DNA of 64,000 nt, from NCBI GenBank assembly GCA_013397695.1, contig VYZI01000148.1, positions 612,953 through 676,952 of the forward strand, in the 5' to 3' direction. This DNA is from Centropus unirufus (taxonomy: Eukaryota > Chordata > Aves > Cuculiformes > Centropidae). The position numbers and the translations under genes were made by a program. Below, piece after piece: positions 27,045 to 38,547 of the stretch. Numbering within the stretch: position 1 is the stretch's first letter; each line of letters begins with the position of its first letter. The notes beneath the pieces are model-generated. The model saw only the letters and a list, made by a program, of their open reading frames with translations. It ran no database searches and was not told where the DNA came from.

Positions 27045-27723
27045 AAAAGGTCAGGTTCATGACCACCTGAGGAGCCTGAACATATACGCCTATTGGACCT
27101 GATAGAATGCATCCCATAGTCCTGAGACAATTGGCTGATGTGGTTTCCAAGCCACTCTCCAAGATATTTGAAAAGTCATGGCAGTCAGGAGAAGTCCCTG
27201 GTGGCTGGAAGAATGGTGACATTGTGTCCATTTTTAAAAAGGGTAGAAAAGATGACCCTGGGATCTACTGTCCTGTCAGCCTCACTTCTGTGCCTGGGAA
27301 GATCATGGAACATATTACCCTAGAAGCCACACTAAAGCTCATGGATGGGGATGTGATTAGAGACAGCCAACATGGCTTCACCGAGGGCACGTCCAGCCTG
27401 ACCAGCCTGGCGGCCTTTTGTGATGGAGTGACTACATCAGTGGACAAGGGAAGATCTATGGGTATAATCGATCTGAACTTCTGTAAGGCCTTTGACACCA
27501 TCCCCCACAACATTGTTCTCTCTAAATTGGAGAGATATGGATTTAACAGGTGGACTATTTGATGGATCAGGAATTAGTTGGATGGTTAGCTCCAGAGGAT
27601 AGTGGTCAACATCTCTATGTCCTGAAAATATATCTACTCACATATCCCTGCTCACTGCTGGGAGTTTGGACTAGGTGACCTTTAAAGGTCCCTTCTGACT
27701 CAAACTGTTCTATGATTCCATGG
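27045..27723 (+). mobile_element. CR1 LINE copy, 5'-truncated and internally deleted
   Basis: This sense-oriented CR1 copy starts within ORF2 (a 'gaccacctgaggagcctgaac' block at about 27061-27081) and runs through part of the reverse transcriptase. After the stop at 27560-27562 it continues in recognisable CR1 sequence ('ggatggttagctccagaggatagtggtcaac') to about 27620. It then jumps to the 3' terminus, 'ctaggtgacctttaaaggtcccttctgac...tctatgattcca', ending at 27723. The missing middle (rest of the RT, most of the 3' UTR) points to an internal deletion around 27620-27655. The terminal 'tctatgattcca' is the usual short 3' repeat of CR1. It is moderately diverged. Confidence 0.93.
27107..27562 (+). 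pseudogene. CR1 reverse-transcriptase fragment
   Basis: A 151-codon open stretch encodes the N-terminal part of the CR1 ORF2 reverse transcriptase. Visible blocks, in order, are SGEVPGGWKNGD followed by FKKGRKDDPG, PVSLTSVPGKIMEHI, the QHGFTEGTSSLTSL block, and IDLNFCKAFDTIPHN. The last corresponds to RT motif A, where CR1 usually has a leucine-aspartate-phenylalanine core (LDFSKAFDT). Here the aspartate is followed by Leu-Asn-Phe, so the catalytic core itself is altered. The catalytic motif C (FADD-type) is missing because the frame ends at 27560-27562 and the copy is then deleted. No endonuclease domain is present. This is a dead remnant inside an intron; the first Met is simply an internal residue. 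Confidence 0.9.
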
Positions 27724-27968
27724 ATATACTAGGTTAAACAAGATTCTACATTAAATATCGAACTGACATTCTGAGTGCTCAGCATGATGGAGAGTTGGTT
27801 TTTGTTAAGTCTTGTTATTTGTTGCCCGTGTTCATTGTGTAATAGCTCTCACAAGAGCAGCAACCAGAAAATTGATTGCTGTATTTTTTGCATCTTTCCA
27901 TCATTTCTTGAGGCATTTGTAGAATGTATGTTGTTACCTGTTGGAGTGAAAATAAAATATTGACAATG

Positions 27969-27982
27969 TTTTTTTTTTTTTT
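27969..27982. repeat. Poly(T) run (14 T)
   Basis: A homopolymer of 14 T in the intron about 250 bases after the CR1 copy. It lacks flanking features of a processed pseudogene on the minus strand that I can recognise. Confidence 0.85.
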
Positions 27983-30454
27983 GCCCTGATAAGAGTGGCT
28001 TACTTGAAACTGAGGTAGCAAGTGTCAGAGTAAAACCTGCAATGTAGTGTTAATGCAGAGATTGAGGACGTGTCAAAAAGCACTGGTACTCTGGTAGCTA
28101 AAAATGAAGTAACACCTTTGATGGCATTCTTTAAGAAAATGGTGTCCTTTTTAAAGCTGTTCTGGAATTGTTTTAGTTAGGCTGGACAGAAGTCAGCTTC
28201 AGGAAAGCAAGCTGGAGGTGCAGTTTGTATTTTTGGAGAGTACTGTGTAGGAATCCTTTGGGTTTGACCTAAATGCCTTTATTTATAGAAAGGAGACCAC
28301 AAAGTAAGCCGAATGTGCATGGTGGTTCCATGGATTAGAGCCATTTGCTTTCATTCACTGTATGCTGGGAAGTGCTGCTGTGCACAAGCAATTTAAGCTT
28401 AATGTGAATTATGTGATGAAACATATGAAAAGTGGGAAAGATGCAACAGCAACTCATGTTTAGTTTTGATCTATTTGAGCTCTTTCTCTGGAGAAATACG
28501 GGAAAGGGCAAACTAGTCGGCCACTATCTCAAAACCTGGCTGAAGGAATAATATTTTGGGGTTATCCCATGAGAATATGAGGTGTATGCGAAGAGAGAGA
28601 AAAAGCAAAAGACCTTTCATGGGCTATTTGCAAATCTTATTGTGTTACTGTTCTTGTATTTTTAAATTTCATCTGCCACCTGAGAAAGAATATTTCAAGA
28701 TTGTGTATCTCTTCTTGTCCTTTAGAAAAGCGAAATTATTGCTAGAGATAGCCTAGCCAGCAGGATTTCTTAAAGTTGCCTTTGCAATCATTTTGTATGA
28801 ATTGTATGCTAGCCAGTGTAACAAATTCACTTTGTAATGTATCCTTACGAGTTGTGGTCAGAGTGTGAGAAAAGGAAGCACAAATACAGGGAAGTGCAAG
28901 AACTTCTTTTGGGTAATGGCCCCTCTCATGTCAAGAGGTGCTGATTGTGTAAGGGTTGGCGGGGAACCCAAGTGGCAGGCAGAGGGTCCCACTGCATGTG
29001 ACAGTGGACCAAGTCCCTGAGTTACAGGTGACTGGGGCACACCACACTGTTGAAATATACTTTGGCTTATGCAGCATTAAAGTGGGGACAGAAGCATTTG
29101 CTGCTCCTTGGAATGCACTGCTTGTGAAAGGCACAAGGGGAGAGCAACAAGTTGTTGAGAAGAGAATGGGTCCTCTGACAAAAGCTGGTGGGAAAGCACC
29201 ACTTGCTGCTGAGGAGTATTTTTGCACCTCTGGAAGCAGGTGAGAAGCTGGGGGAGCTTGTCCAGTCTTTTCCAGGACTGTGTAACTGCCTTTAAAGTAC
29301 AGTTTAAAAAGTGAGTTTGAAACTCTGTCACCAAATTCCATCTCGTGATGGAGTGTTTCACCTGTATTGTGAATTCAAAGTAATAATATACACTATGATG
29401 TTTAAAAGAGCAGGTGCAGGTAGTAGAACTACTAGCTATGATGAGCACACACTTTTTCAGTTCTGCCTGTGGTTGGGTTATGTAATTTAATACTGTGTTT
29501 TGCACTTATCCCGTAAAAAATAGAGAATAAAATATGCAGCCCATGTGGGGAGGCCAAGTATTCCTGTTGGAGTTCAGACTTGCTTTGTCTGATTTGCTGG
29601 TGATGATTTGACTGTATTCTTGATGTTGCACTTGCAGAGCTTCTACTCTTTGACGTGCAATTTAAACCTTTCAGACCCAGAAAGAAAAAAAAATTGGTGG
29701 TGTATAGTTAAACTGTCGAGTGCCTTGAGTTCATTTACAGTTATTTTTCTAGCATTTCCTTCTGCTTTGGGTTGGGCTTAAAGAATGATCTTGGCTTCAG
29801 TTCTGTCTGCCAAACGCACAAGCCTGGCTCCTGCTGTGGCATACAGAAGTGCTCCACTTCTCAGTTAACAAATGGTTTTCTCCAGAAAGCATATGGCCAG
29901 CGGTACTACCTTACTGCTTCCCATAATTGCTGTTGTTATGCTGAGGACTCATACGCGATAAAAGGCCTGAATATTGCTGCATGGTTTTCAACAAAAGAAT
30001 TAATTAGTTGAACATTATGAGGTTTGCTGCTATTCTGACAGCACAAATGTGTTAAAACACAACAGCCTAAGAAAAATGCATCTTCCAGGATTTCAGGTTC
30101 CTTGCAGACAACTCTTGGTTATAAAATTCAAAGCAGCAGCCAGATGGCTGAACCCTAGAAATGTTGCTGTAGAGTCTAGCAAGAGAAAATCTACTCCTCG
30201 GTAACAGTGGAACATTAACATAGTCAGAGTAATATATTACTAGCATGGATGGCATAATGCATTGTGGCTTAATTGTGCATAACAGAGTCCTGCAGTCTCC
30301 ATGATTCAGCTACACATGTCAAAGCAAGGCAATTCTAGCTCATCTGCTTGTAGAAAAACAGTGTAGGCTTATATAATCCATTTGGTAGAGTATTGGAAAC
30401 ACCACAAATATTCCATCTCTCCTCACTCTCCGTACAGTTTATCTTTCTCTATTG

Positions 30455-31136
30455 NNNNNNNNNNNNNNNNNNNNNNNNNNNNNNNNNNNNNNNNNNNNNN
30501 NNNNNNNNNNNNNNNNNNNNNNNNNNNNNNNNNNNNNNNNNNNNNNNNNNNNNNNNNNNNNNNNNNNNNNNNNNNNNNNNNNNNNNNNNNNNNNNNNNNN
30601 NNNNNNNNNNNNNNNNNNNNNNNNNNNNNNNNNNNNNNNNNNNNNNNNNNNNNNNNNNNNNNNNNNNNNNNNNNNNNNNNNNNNNNNNNNNNNNNNNNNN
30701 NNNNNNNNNNNNNNNNNNNNNNNNNNNNNNNNNNNNNNNNNNNNNNNNNNNNNNNNNNNNNNNNNNNNNNNNNNNNNNNNNNNNNNNNNNNNNNNNNNNN
30801 NNNNNNNNNNNNNNNNNNNNNNNNNNNNNNNNNNNNNNNNNNNNNNNNNNNNNNNNNNNNNNNNNNNNNNNNNNNNNNNNNNNNNNNNNNNNNNNNNNNN
30901 NNNNNNNNNNNNNNNNNNNNNNNNNNNNNNNNNNNNNNNNNNNNNNNNNNNNNNNNNNNNNNNNNNNNNNNNNNNNNNNNNNNNNNNNNNNNNNNNNNNN
31001 NNNNNNNNNNNNNNNNNNNNNNNNNNNNNNNNNNNNNNNNNNNNNNNNNNNNNNNNNNNNNNNNNNNNNNNNNNNNNNNNNNNNNNNNNNNNNNNNNNNN
31101 NNNNNNNNNNNNNNNNNNNNNNNNNNNNNNNNNNNN
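30455..31136. other. Assembly gap, 682 N
   Basis: Positions 30455-31136 are all n. The flanks (…tctctattg and gatacagtaa…) are ordinary intronic sequence and do not resemble each other or a known repeat. The length is not a round number, which suggests an estimated gap size. Apparent ORFs through it are artefacts. Confidence 0.99.
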
Positions 31137-34100
31137 GATACAGTAACCATCTAGGCTGGGAGTCCAAAACAGCTGTACCGGATCTCCATCAGTACCACTA
31201 AAATCAGAAACATGCAACCTAAACGCATATATGTCATCTCTTAATTGTACAATAGTTGCCTTTTGTCTTTTTGCATGTTAAATTTAGAACTGGTTTCTAA
31301 GCTGAGTCATATCACAGCCCAGCTTGTCCAACCATGAGACACTGTGTACTGAACCAGTTCCCCCCAGCTGCAGATGTATCTTTGCAAGGTGGAAGGATGG
31401 GAAGTGCAACTGAGGCTCATGGGCAGCTGAAGCTGCATGCAGGGAAATCTGAAACAGAAGGTGGGAAACTTTTCTTCTGACTTGCCATTTTCCTCCCAAT
31501 AGAAGTGCTTGAAAGGGGCTTCTTTGGTTTTACTGAGTTTTGCCATGTTGAATCTACTTCAGTGTTGGCCCAGTGGATCTCACTTTCCTTCCAGGGAAGT
31601 CCATGGGTCTGCAGGAGCTGCCATGTGCTTTAGTGTGTCTGAATTTTTCTTAAATGCAGGAGAAATGTCTTTAAGCTTCTTATGCTGCAAACCTCAACTT
31701 AGTCCTCAACCTAAGCCATTGCAATTTCCATAGCAACACTCCTTTATTAAAAACAATAATAGAAGAAATCCAGGAACAGTTGGATTAGATTGTTTGTCTG
31801 GGCTGCAATGATATCGATATGTATCTTTTCAAAACAGATCCAATTTCAAAACTGTGGGGCCTGGTTTTGAGGAGACTGTCAGCCAGTTAGGCATGCCTTT
31901 TGTCAGCAGGGAGAGGGACAGACATTTGCTCCACGGGTCTGTTTTCTGGAGTTTTTTTATTAAATGTAGGGTTTTTTTGACTCTATAGGATAGTTGTACC
32001 ATGTTAGGAAACGGGTTGCTGCACTTGTTCTCTTGTGGTGGGAAAGCAAGTGAATTACTATGCAGAGTTGATGAACCTTCTGTTAATGAAGTTAAGCATG
32101 ATTTTCACAGACAGAACAGGCTACAAAGGCAGGGGCATCAGTGAAAAGTAGACTTTTAAAACCATTGTATAACTCATTCACACATAGACACATTTACGTA
32201 ACCATTTGTTTTGTGACAGCAGTTTTAATTTTTTTTTTTGAAAAGTAGTTTGGGTATGAAAATTACAATTCTTATTGGAATAGTTTTCTTCCTATCTATT
32301 CTGCTGCTGCCACACTTTTCCTCTGATCCCCTGCTGTCAGTCTGTGACCTTTCCTGGGTCCGATGGCAGCACGCTGGTACCGGTGTAGCTACATGAGTAG
32401 CACTGCCGCAGCTTTTGGTGCCCTTGGAAAGGCAAGCACTGAATGCCAATGTGTTGTCGTTGCCTCTTTATTTGTCTTCCTTGCTCGTGTGAGAGGGGTA
32501 CTCAACTGTCTAGAAGTCGTGCCCTCTCTTGCCTGGAGGAAGCTCCTTTATGGTCTTCTGCTGTCAGACAACCACACCAAAAGAATGAGATCAAACACCA
32601 CTTTGAACTGAATGAGATTTGTGCCCTCAAAGATTTGTTTGTTTCTTATTTCTAAAAATATCTTCGTTCCTTTTCCCATTTGACCTAACTTTAGATCTTT
32701 CAAAGTTAGATGTTGAGGTGTGATCTGGCCACGCCAGGAGAAGTAGGCATCTCAAGAGAGTAATTCATCTCATGTATGTTAGTTGTGTATTCTGTGGTAT
32801 TAGGAGATGTAGCCATCCAACTTGGGGACACTTACAATGAGATAAGTGAATCTTAAAGACCAAAAGGAGCTGGTTTAGCAAAACCTGTTGTTTACACTAC
32901 TAAGCTACTAAGTGTTGCTCCGAGTGTTTGGGGAATGATGAAACAGTTCACCACTCAGGGAAGAGAAAACAGCTGGCTCAGGTGGGTGAGCAGGAGCTGA
33001 CCACCAACAGCTGCAGGTGAGGAGGCAGCCAGCGTTGCTTTTATGGTGTACCATGATGTGACACTTTTCACAACGCATGCAAGGTCCATTTTCTTTTCTC
33101 CCTGACTAGATCTGCAGACACTTTGTGAAGGTTCAGTGCCTTTGACACAGCCCTCACAAGGAGCAGAACAGAGTTAGGCATGCTCTGTAGCACAGTTGTG
33201 GAGGTCCTGGTGCCATCGTTTCAGACGTAATATGCTTTGCAGTTACTTGTTTGTTAGTGCCCTTCCATGCACACAGCCAGTTCTCTGGAGCTGCCTGGTT
33301 TTAGAACTCCCTGCACAAACCAGGCGTGTGGTTTTTTTGTTTTGTTTTTTTTTTCTCCTTTGAGGCTCATTGTAACTGTGTAAATGAGAGGCACTATTTT
33401 TTTCTCACGAGGGTGAGTGATATTATTTCTGTACCACAGCTTGTTCTAAATACAGCGTAGCTTCTTTAGTTCCCTACCTGCAGCTCATAGGCATTTTGCC
33501 TTCGAAACACCTCTGATGGTGTGCCACATCTACAGGAGGTGAAAAAACCTAGAGCTGCAACCAAAGAACACAGTGTGGTGCTGCCAGCAGCAGGTTACCT
33601 GCTACAATTTGTTCTATGTAGCCCAGAAAAAGTTCACTGATCCTTTTTTCTTCTTTTAAGCCTTTCAAATCCCAATGAGGATTTTGCAGCAAACCTTTTC
33701 TAATTTTAAAGTACTGGGTTTGTTTCCTGCCTTTCCACCACACAGTATCTTTTCACTTGCAGTTAAGTCAGAAGCGTGGAGAAAAATGCAAAGAAACTCC
33801 TACAAAATGTTTTCTTCATCAATTTACAAAAGTAAGGAAAAAAAATGGATTAGATTAGGAAGTATCTGCAGTCTTCATTGCAGAATTTCTGCCCTATATG
33901 GTTTAAAATTACCTTTACATCAGTTGGTCAAATCAGGTACCTTTTAAAGTCACAGTGTGACATTTAGAGCTAGAGTAGTAGTTAAATCATAGACCGTAAT
34001 AACAATCTTCTGTAAGTGACAATACTGGCAAAAGTGGAAATGGTGAGAGGAGGAGAGCAAGACTTCAGTGTTTCTGTCTAAACTTCTTCTTACTTGTCCC

Positions 34101-36621
34101 ACTTGATCTTTCTGTTCCTGATCATGGTGCCATTGTACTCGTTAAGACAAAAAACAACAAAAAAGACATTTGCAAACCCAGAGTTCTGCTTTTTTGTATA
34201 TGTTTTGTATATGCACTGCTTGGTTTCTGACTTCCCTGTCAGCTCTTTTTTTTTATTTTTGGGGGGAAGAAACTCACACTGCTGTATTAGCCAGGTTGAG
34301 TAGGGTAAGAAAAACCAGATATGCCTTGGCTGGAGAGCCCTTCACACAACTCATGCTCTGCTCAAGTGTTCCAAACACACACATGCAGGGCCATTGGCAA
34401 CTTCTCCTTAAAGCCAAAGGGATTCACTGCTCAATTTGTTGTCTTGCATTACACCAGAGACAGGGACAAGCTGGTTCACAGAGTCTATACCTATTATTGG
34501 CTCGCTACTCTACTCTTAGGGATTTCTTCAGAGAAAGATTTGGGAGGAGACGGAGAGCAGTGAGAGGGCTATCAGGTAATGGAGACAAATGCAGACTTAG
34601 GCTAGGTTTTTTATACAGTAGTAAAAATCTTTATGGGGTGGGAGGAGGAAGTGTTCATAGAGTTCTATTATTACCATTCAGAATTGTGTTTATTTCTTAC
34701 TCTCTTTGCAATCTCAAAAACATTCTGCAAGAGCCACACAATATTGATTGTTAGCTAGGCTGGCAACTGACATCTGTCACATCTGGCAGCTTCAGCACAT
34801 CAGCTGCTACTTGATGCTAGAAATCATAGTGGGAATGTTATCTTTGGTGAAAATAGCCTCTTTTGCGCAATGTAAGAAGCACTCAATATAGAAGTTTTTT
34901 TTATATTTAAGTTATTTTGAGTGCAGCTACATAAAGTTGTCAATTTAGGACCGTTTTAGTTTAGATGGTGAAGAACAAACAGTCATCTGTAGGTGGGAAA
35001 AAAGCCAATTTGAGCGAGTTTGGTTACATTGCATTAAGGTATTAATTTATCCTTGGAAAAGCTGCCACTTGTGCAGGATTGTAGTAGCTGTGAAAAATAT
35101 TGTCAGAAAGCCAAATTCAACAGCTTCTTTTCTCTCTTCTTTCTCTAGTTTCAATTAATAGACTTGAATAAATAAAAGTTCTGTAACTTTTTATTACTGT
35201 TTGCCCTAGAGCAGGGTTATCAAGAAATACTGCAGGAGAAATAATAGACCATGAAAACCATATCTGTTATTTCATGTCAGATCAAGGCCACTTGTGGACA
35301 GTGTTTATGCAACTGATATTGGTGTGTATTGAGCATGTTTACAATAGGTAAGAAAAACAGCATAAGAGGAAGTACATTTATTTGTGTAGAATGTGTGTAT
35401 GTGTTTGTGTAGGCACATGTATATACATAATATGAAATAATATGGTTTATACATGGCACAGCTACAGAAAAGGGAGTAATAAGTGAATCCTTTGTTTTGA
35501 GTGATTTTTCTCTTCATACCTTCTATTCTGCCACATTCCATGGTTGTGATTCATGTCAGCAATTTGCCCTTCAGCTAATAGAGACTAAGCAGCAAGCTTT
35601 GGCGATTTAATTTAGAGAAGTTCTTTTATCCGGTCTGCTATAAAATGTATGTTTATAATTATGTGTAAGCCAGTGGATCTGCCAAAAAAAAAAAAAAGCT
35701 CTGGAACTGAATCTTTTAATTTATGTATCTGTCTTAAAACTGAGATGGCAGAAAGGTCAAGTAAGAGGTCTTTCTCTGATTCAGAGCTCTGAATCCCAGC
35801 CTCTCACCAGTCATAAGTAACAATCTCATACCAGCTCCTCACGGGACCCTGGACATCCAGGCTGAGGAGAGATGGCTGGTAACATTTATAGTAGCTGGTC
35901 GATTATCAAAATTAGCCTGTCTTAGCCACACTAACCCAATGACACACATACTTCAGAAGTCCTTTGGGATGGGTTTTCCTTCTGTTTTCTTTCATCTGAT
36001 ATTAGTGCAGAAATATGCACCTTACAAGTACGTATGGATAGATACATGTATATATATATAAACAGGTTAGTGAGATATTTGTCCATCTGCAAAAGAATTA
36101 TGGAGAATAGGATACAGGATAAAATAGTCAGTTGAGAGCTTATTTCCATATGAGCAAAAGCCACAAGGTTTTGGATCCCTTCCTCACCCTTCTGATTTCT
36201 GGATTTGCCAATGCCACGTGTATAAAGCATTAGCTTAAAAGAGAAACTGTAGCAAATACATCTGGAAAGGTCCTCTGAGTAAAAATTTGTCAAACCTGTC
36301 ACTAGGAAGAACAGTCTCTTAGTTCAATTTTGGCTCCTGGATAATATTACAGAAACGAAAAAATCCCCAGCATTTATTTTTATTTATTCATTACATTGAA
36401 GTGTAAAAATAGTTGAAAGAAATAATATGCATGTGAAATAATTTCTCAACTCTCTTTTTGTAAATGAATTCTAGGCACTACACTAAGCATTGCAAACATT
36501 TGGATTCTTTTAATAGTGCTCAAATAATAATATTTAATCTTTACTCATTTCCCCTAGCTTGTGTTTGGCATGGGATTTTGTTTTCATTTGACAATTTCCC
36601 TGTTTCCTTCATTTCCACTAG

Positions 36622-36728
36622 GAGAGAGAAGCAGAAGGAGAAGATGTCAGGTGGCCTTCAGTTATATGCCTCAAAATGAAGATGAACTGGAATTAAAAGT
36701 TGGTGACATCATTGAAGTTGTCGGAGAG
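36622..36728 (+). CDS. SH3KBP1: SH3KBP1 exon: N-terminal half of SH3 domain 2
   Basis: With the carried-in g, these 107 bases give 36 codons, starting GERSRRRRCQ and continuing VAFSYMPQNEDELELKVGD to IIEVVGE. This is the start of the second SH3 domain of CIN85. The sequence AFSYMPQ replaces the classical ALYDY motif, followed by the acidic RT-loop (NEDELEL) and the strand KVGDIIEVV. In this family the domain binds the PxxxPR motif of Cbl and related partners. The arginine-rich run just before the fold is interrupted by a serine here. The acceptor is ttccactag (AG at 36620-36621) and the donor is gtgagc at 36729. The exon enters in phase 1 and leaves in phase 0, between VGE and VEEGWW, so the domain is cut just before its conserved tryptophan pair. 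Confidence 0.97.
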
Positions 36729-37258
36729 GTGAGCAGATCTTCAATGGAATACGCACACGTACAATTTTGACATATCTTGTGTATGCTAAGCTCTTACATA
36801 CAGTGTGTTTTAAGACATAGTTTAAACCAGACATTTTTCTTTTCTGGCATACAGATGTTTCTGGTTTGGGTTTCTGTTGGGGGTGAAGCGATGCGGTTGT
36901 CTGCTTATGGATTTCATGAGGGTTTTTTTCCCTGTAGCATTTCTGCTGGTTTGACTTGATCAGTTGACACTTCTGAGTTCTGTTCAGGGAAAAAGCTCAA
37001 AATTAGTGCTACAGGGCTATTGTGTTTATACCTCTGAAGAGCTAAGATTATAGCAGAAAGCGATTTTCCCAAGTTTAGTAAGCCAGCCACAGGGAAGGAT
37101 TATCTTTGCAGATTTTAATCCTCTTGAGAAATTTACTTGAAGCTCTCTGGAGTTCAACCATGACATTCACTTTTGTTCTCTTTGCTTGCAAATTAGAACA
37201 ATTTCATTTAGGTCCAATCAGTTTAAAACAAACAAAAAGCCTTCAAGAAATTCTTCGG

Positions 37259-37292
37259 AGACACAAGGTGCACCTAGACACAAGGTGCACCT
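37259..37292. repeat. 17-base tandem duplication with palindromic core
   Basis: The unit agacacaaggtgcacct occurs twice with no spacer (37259-37275, 37276-37292), perfectly matched. Each copy contains aggtgcacct, which is its own reverse complement. A recent slippage or duplication event is the simplest explanation. Confidence 0.95.
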
Positions 37293-38520
37293 ATTTTGGG
37301 TGTCAATGGATGTGGAAAGTGAATGCACATCTCTTAGAAGGTCTGGGAGCAAATTAAAAAAAGCTTGGGAAGAGATACAAAAACTTTCTTTACATGGGTG
37401 AATTATTTGCAGGATCTTGGAATGCTGTTTGCTCCCTGTGCCTTCAGTTTTGTTCCATTAGAGATTTTAGAAATATCTTCCTGTGCTGAATAGCATAAGG
37501 ATCCTTCAAGTAGAAAGCATTCATACTCATTTAGTCTTTATTCTTAGCTTTAAAAAGATCTTAAGACTGTAATCTGCTCAAGCAGCCACTAAAAAGGTGT
37601 TTCAGCTTTTATAATTTATTTGTAGGATTTTTTTCCCTCACGTCTCAGCAGCTAATAAGTCAACATTTATTTTCTTGTCAAGGCTGTGTGATCTCTTTTT
37701 CCTGCATCTCTCACTTAGGAAATCAGTTCTAAAAGAATTTAAATTCTATTGCAATCTACATGACCTCCAGCATTCTTTTACGAGGGATTCAGTTCTTGCA
37801 TCTCAGTGTAAGGAGCTTAATGATCGCTGGTTTTCCTTTAACCTAGCTGTGCACGCCAGCTTTGCACATTGTTCTTCCTGGAGTCAGACATCATGTGTCA
37901 CTTAACTAACCTTATTCTGTCTGTGAGCAGAGTTGCAATGGGGGATGTTAAGGTTGCAACATATTTAAGAGCATATTTTGAAGGCAATGTAAGCCCAGTA
38001 TTACAATGGGTTTCACGGCAGCACACGACCCGTTTTCATTGCGCAATTTGAAATATGTATGACCTTATGTGACCACACGAATTTTTTACATCAGTTGCCC
38101 TACTTAGAACTTGTAGGTCTGTGTCTTTCAAGAGTAAAGTGAAGAAGAAAACCCCCTTCCCAGTATCCATCCGAAAAATTAACTCTGCTGAATAAACTGT
38201 ATAATTAAATAATTTAAATCAGACACTAGGCTTCTCTTACGAAATGCATCTCCTGTCTTTTTATAAACTTAAAGAACTTAATTATAAATAAATAAAAGAT
38301 CTATTTGTATCCAAATGAGACTGAAAATGTTTGCATTAAAATTGAAAGACGTAGAATTATTGAAGTGAAACATTCCTGTGCTTGCATGTATGAGCTTATG
38401 CATGAGAGCGTGTTTTTTGAAATCCACTTGGACTGCCAATTACAGACTTTGTAGTCTTAAACTCATAATTGTACCTTGAATTGCTGCTGTTGAAGAAACC
38501 ATCGACAACTTGCTGATTCT

Positions 38521-38547
38521 AAGATTTATAAGATTTATAAGATATAT
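38521..38547. repeat. 9-base tandem repeat, three copies
   Basis: aagatttat is repeated exactly twice, followed by aagatatat, a one-base variant. This is a short A/T-rich simple repeat. Confidence 0.85.

Larger units (their letters stand above)
7771..36621 (+). other. SH3KBP1: SH3KBP1 intron (28.9 kb)
   Basis: This large intron lies between the linker exon and the first half-exon of SH3 domain 2, in phase 1. Recognisable contents are a CR1 tail (about 18737-18945, antisense), an avian LTR (23651 to about 24750, antisense), a CR1 copy with a reverse-transcriptase remnant (27045-27723, sense) and an assembly gap (30455-31136). Inverted repeats occur at 10166-10188 and 13751-13772. A/T runs occur at 21890-21904 (15 A), 27969-27982 (14 T) and 35684-35697 (14 A). 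Blocks 7771-18736, 18946-23650, 24751-27044, 27724-30454 and 31137-36621 otherwise contain only short ORFs without recognisable similarity; the longest is 194 codons at 34170-34754. I see no nested gene. True length depends on the gap size. Confidence 0.9.

Noticed and set aside
28956..29243. 95-codon plus-strand ORF overlapping a 136-codon minus-strand ORF
   Set aside because: The local sequence is somewhat GC-richer, but neither translation resembles a known protein and no splice sites or transcript signals support it.
30382..31217. Several 230-264 codon ORFs on both strands
   Set aside because: They run through the 682 N of the assembly gap and are artefacts.
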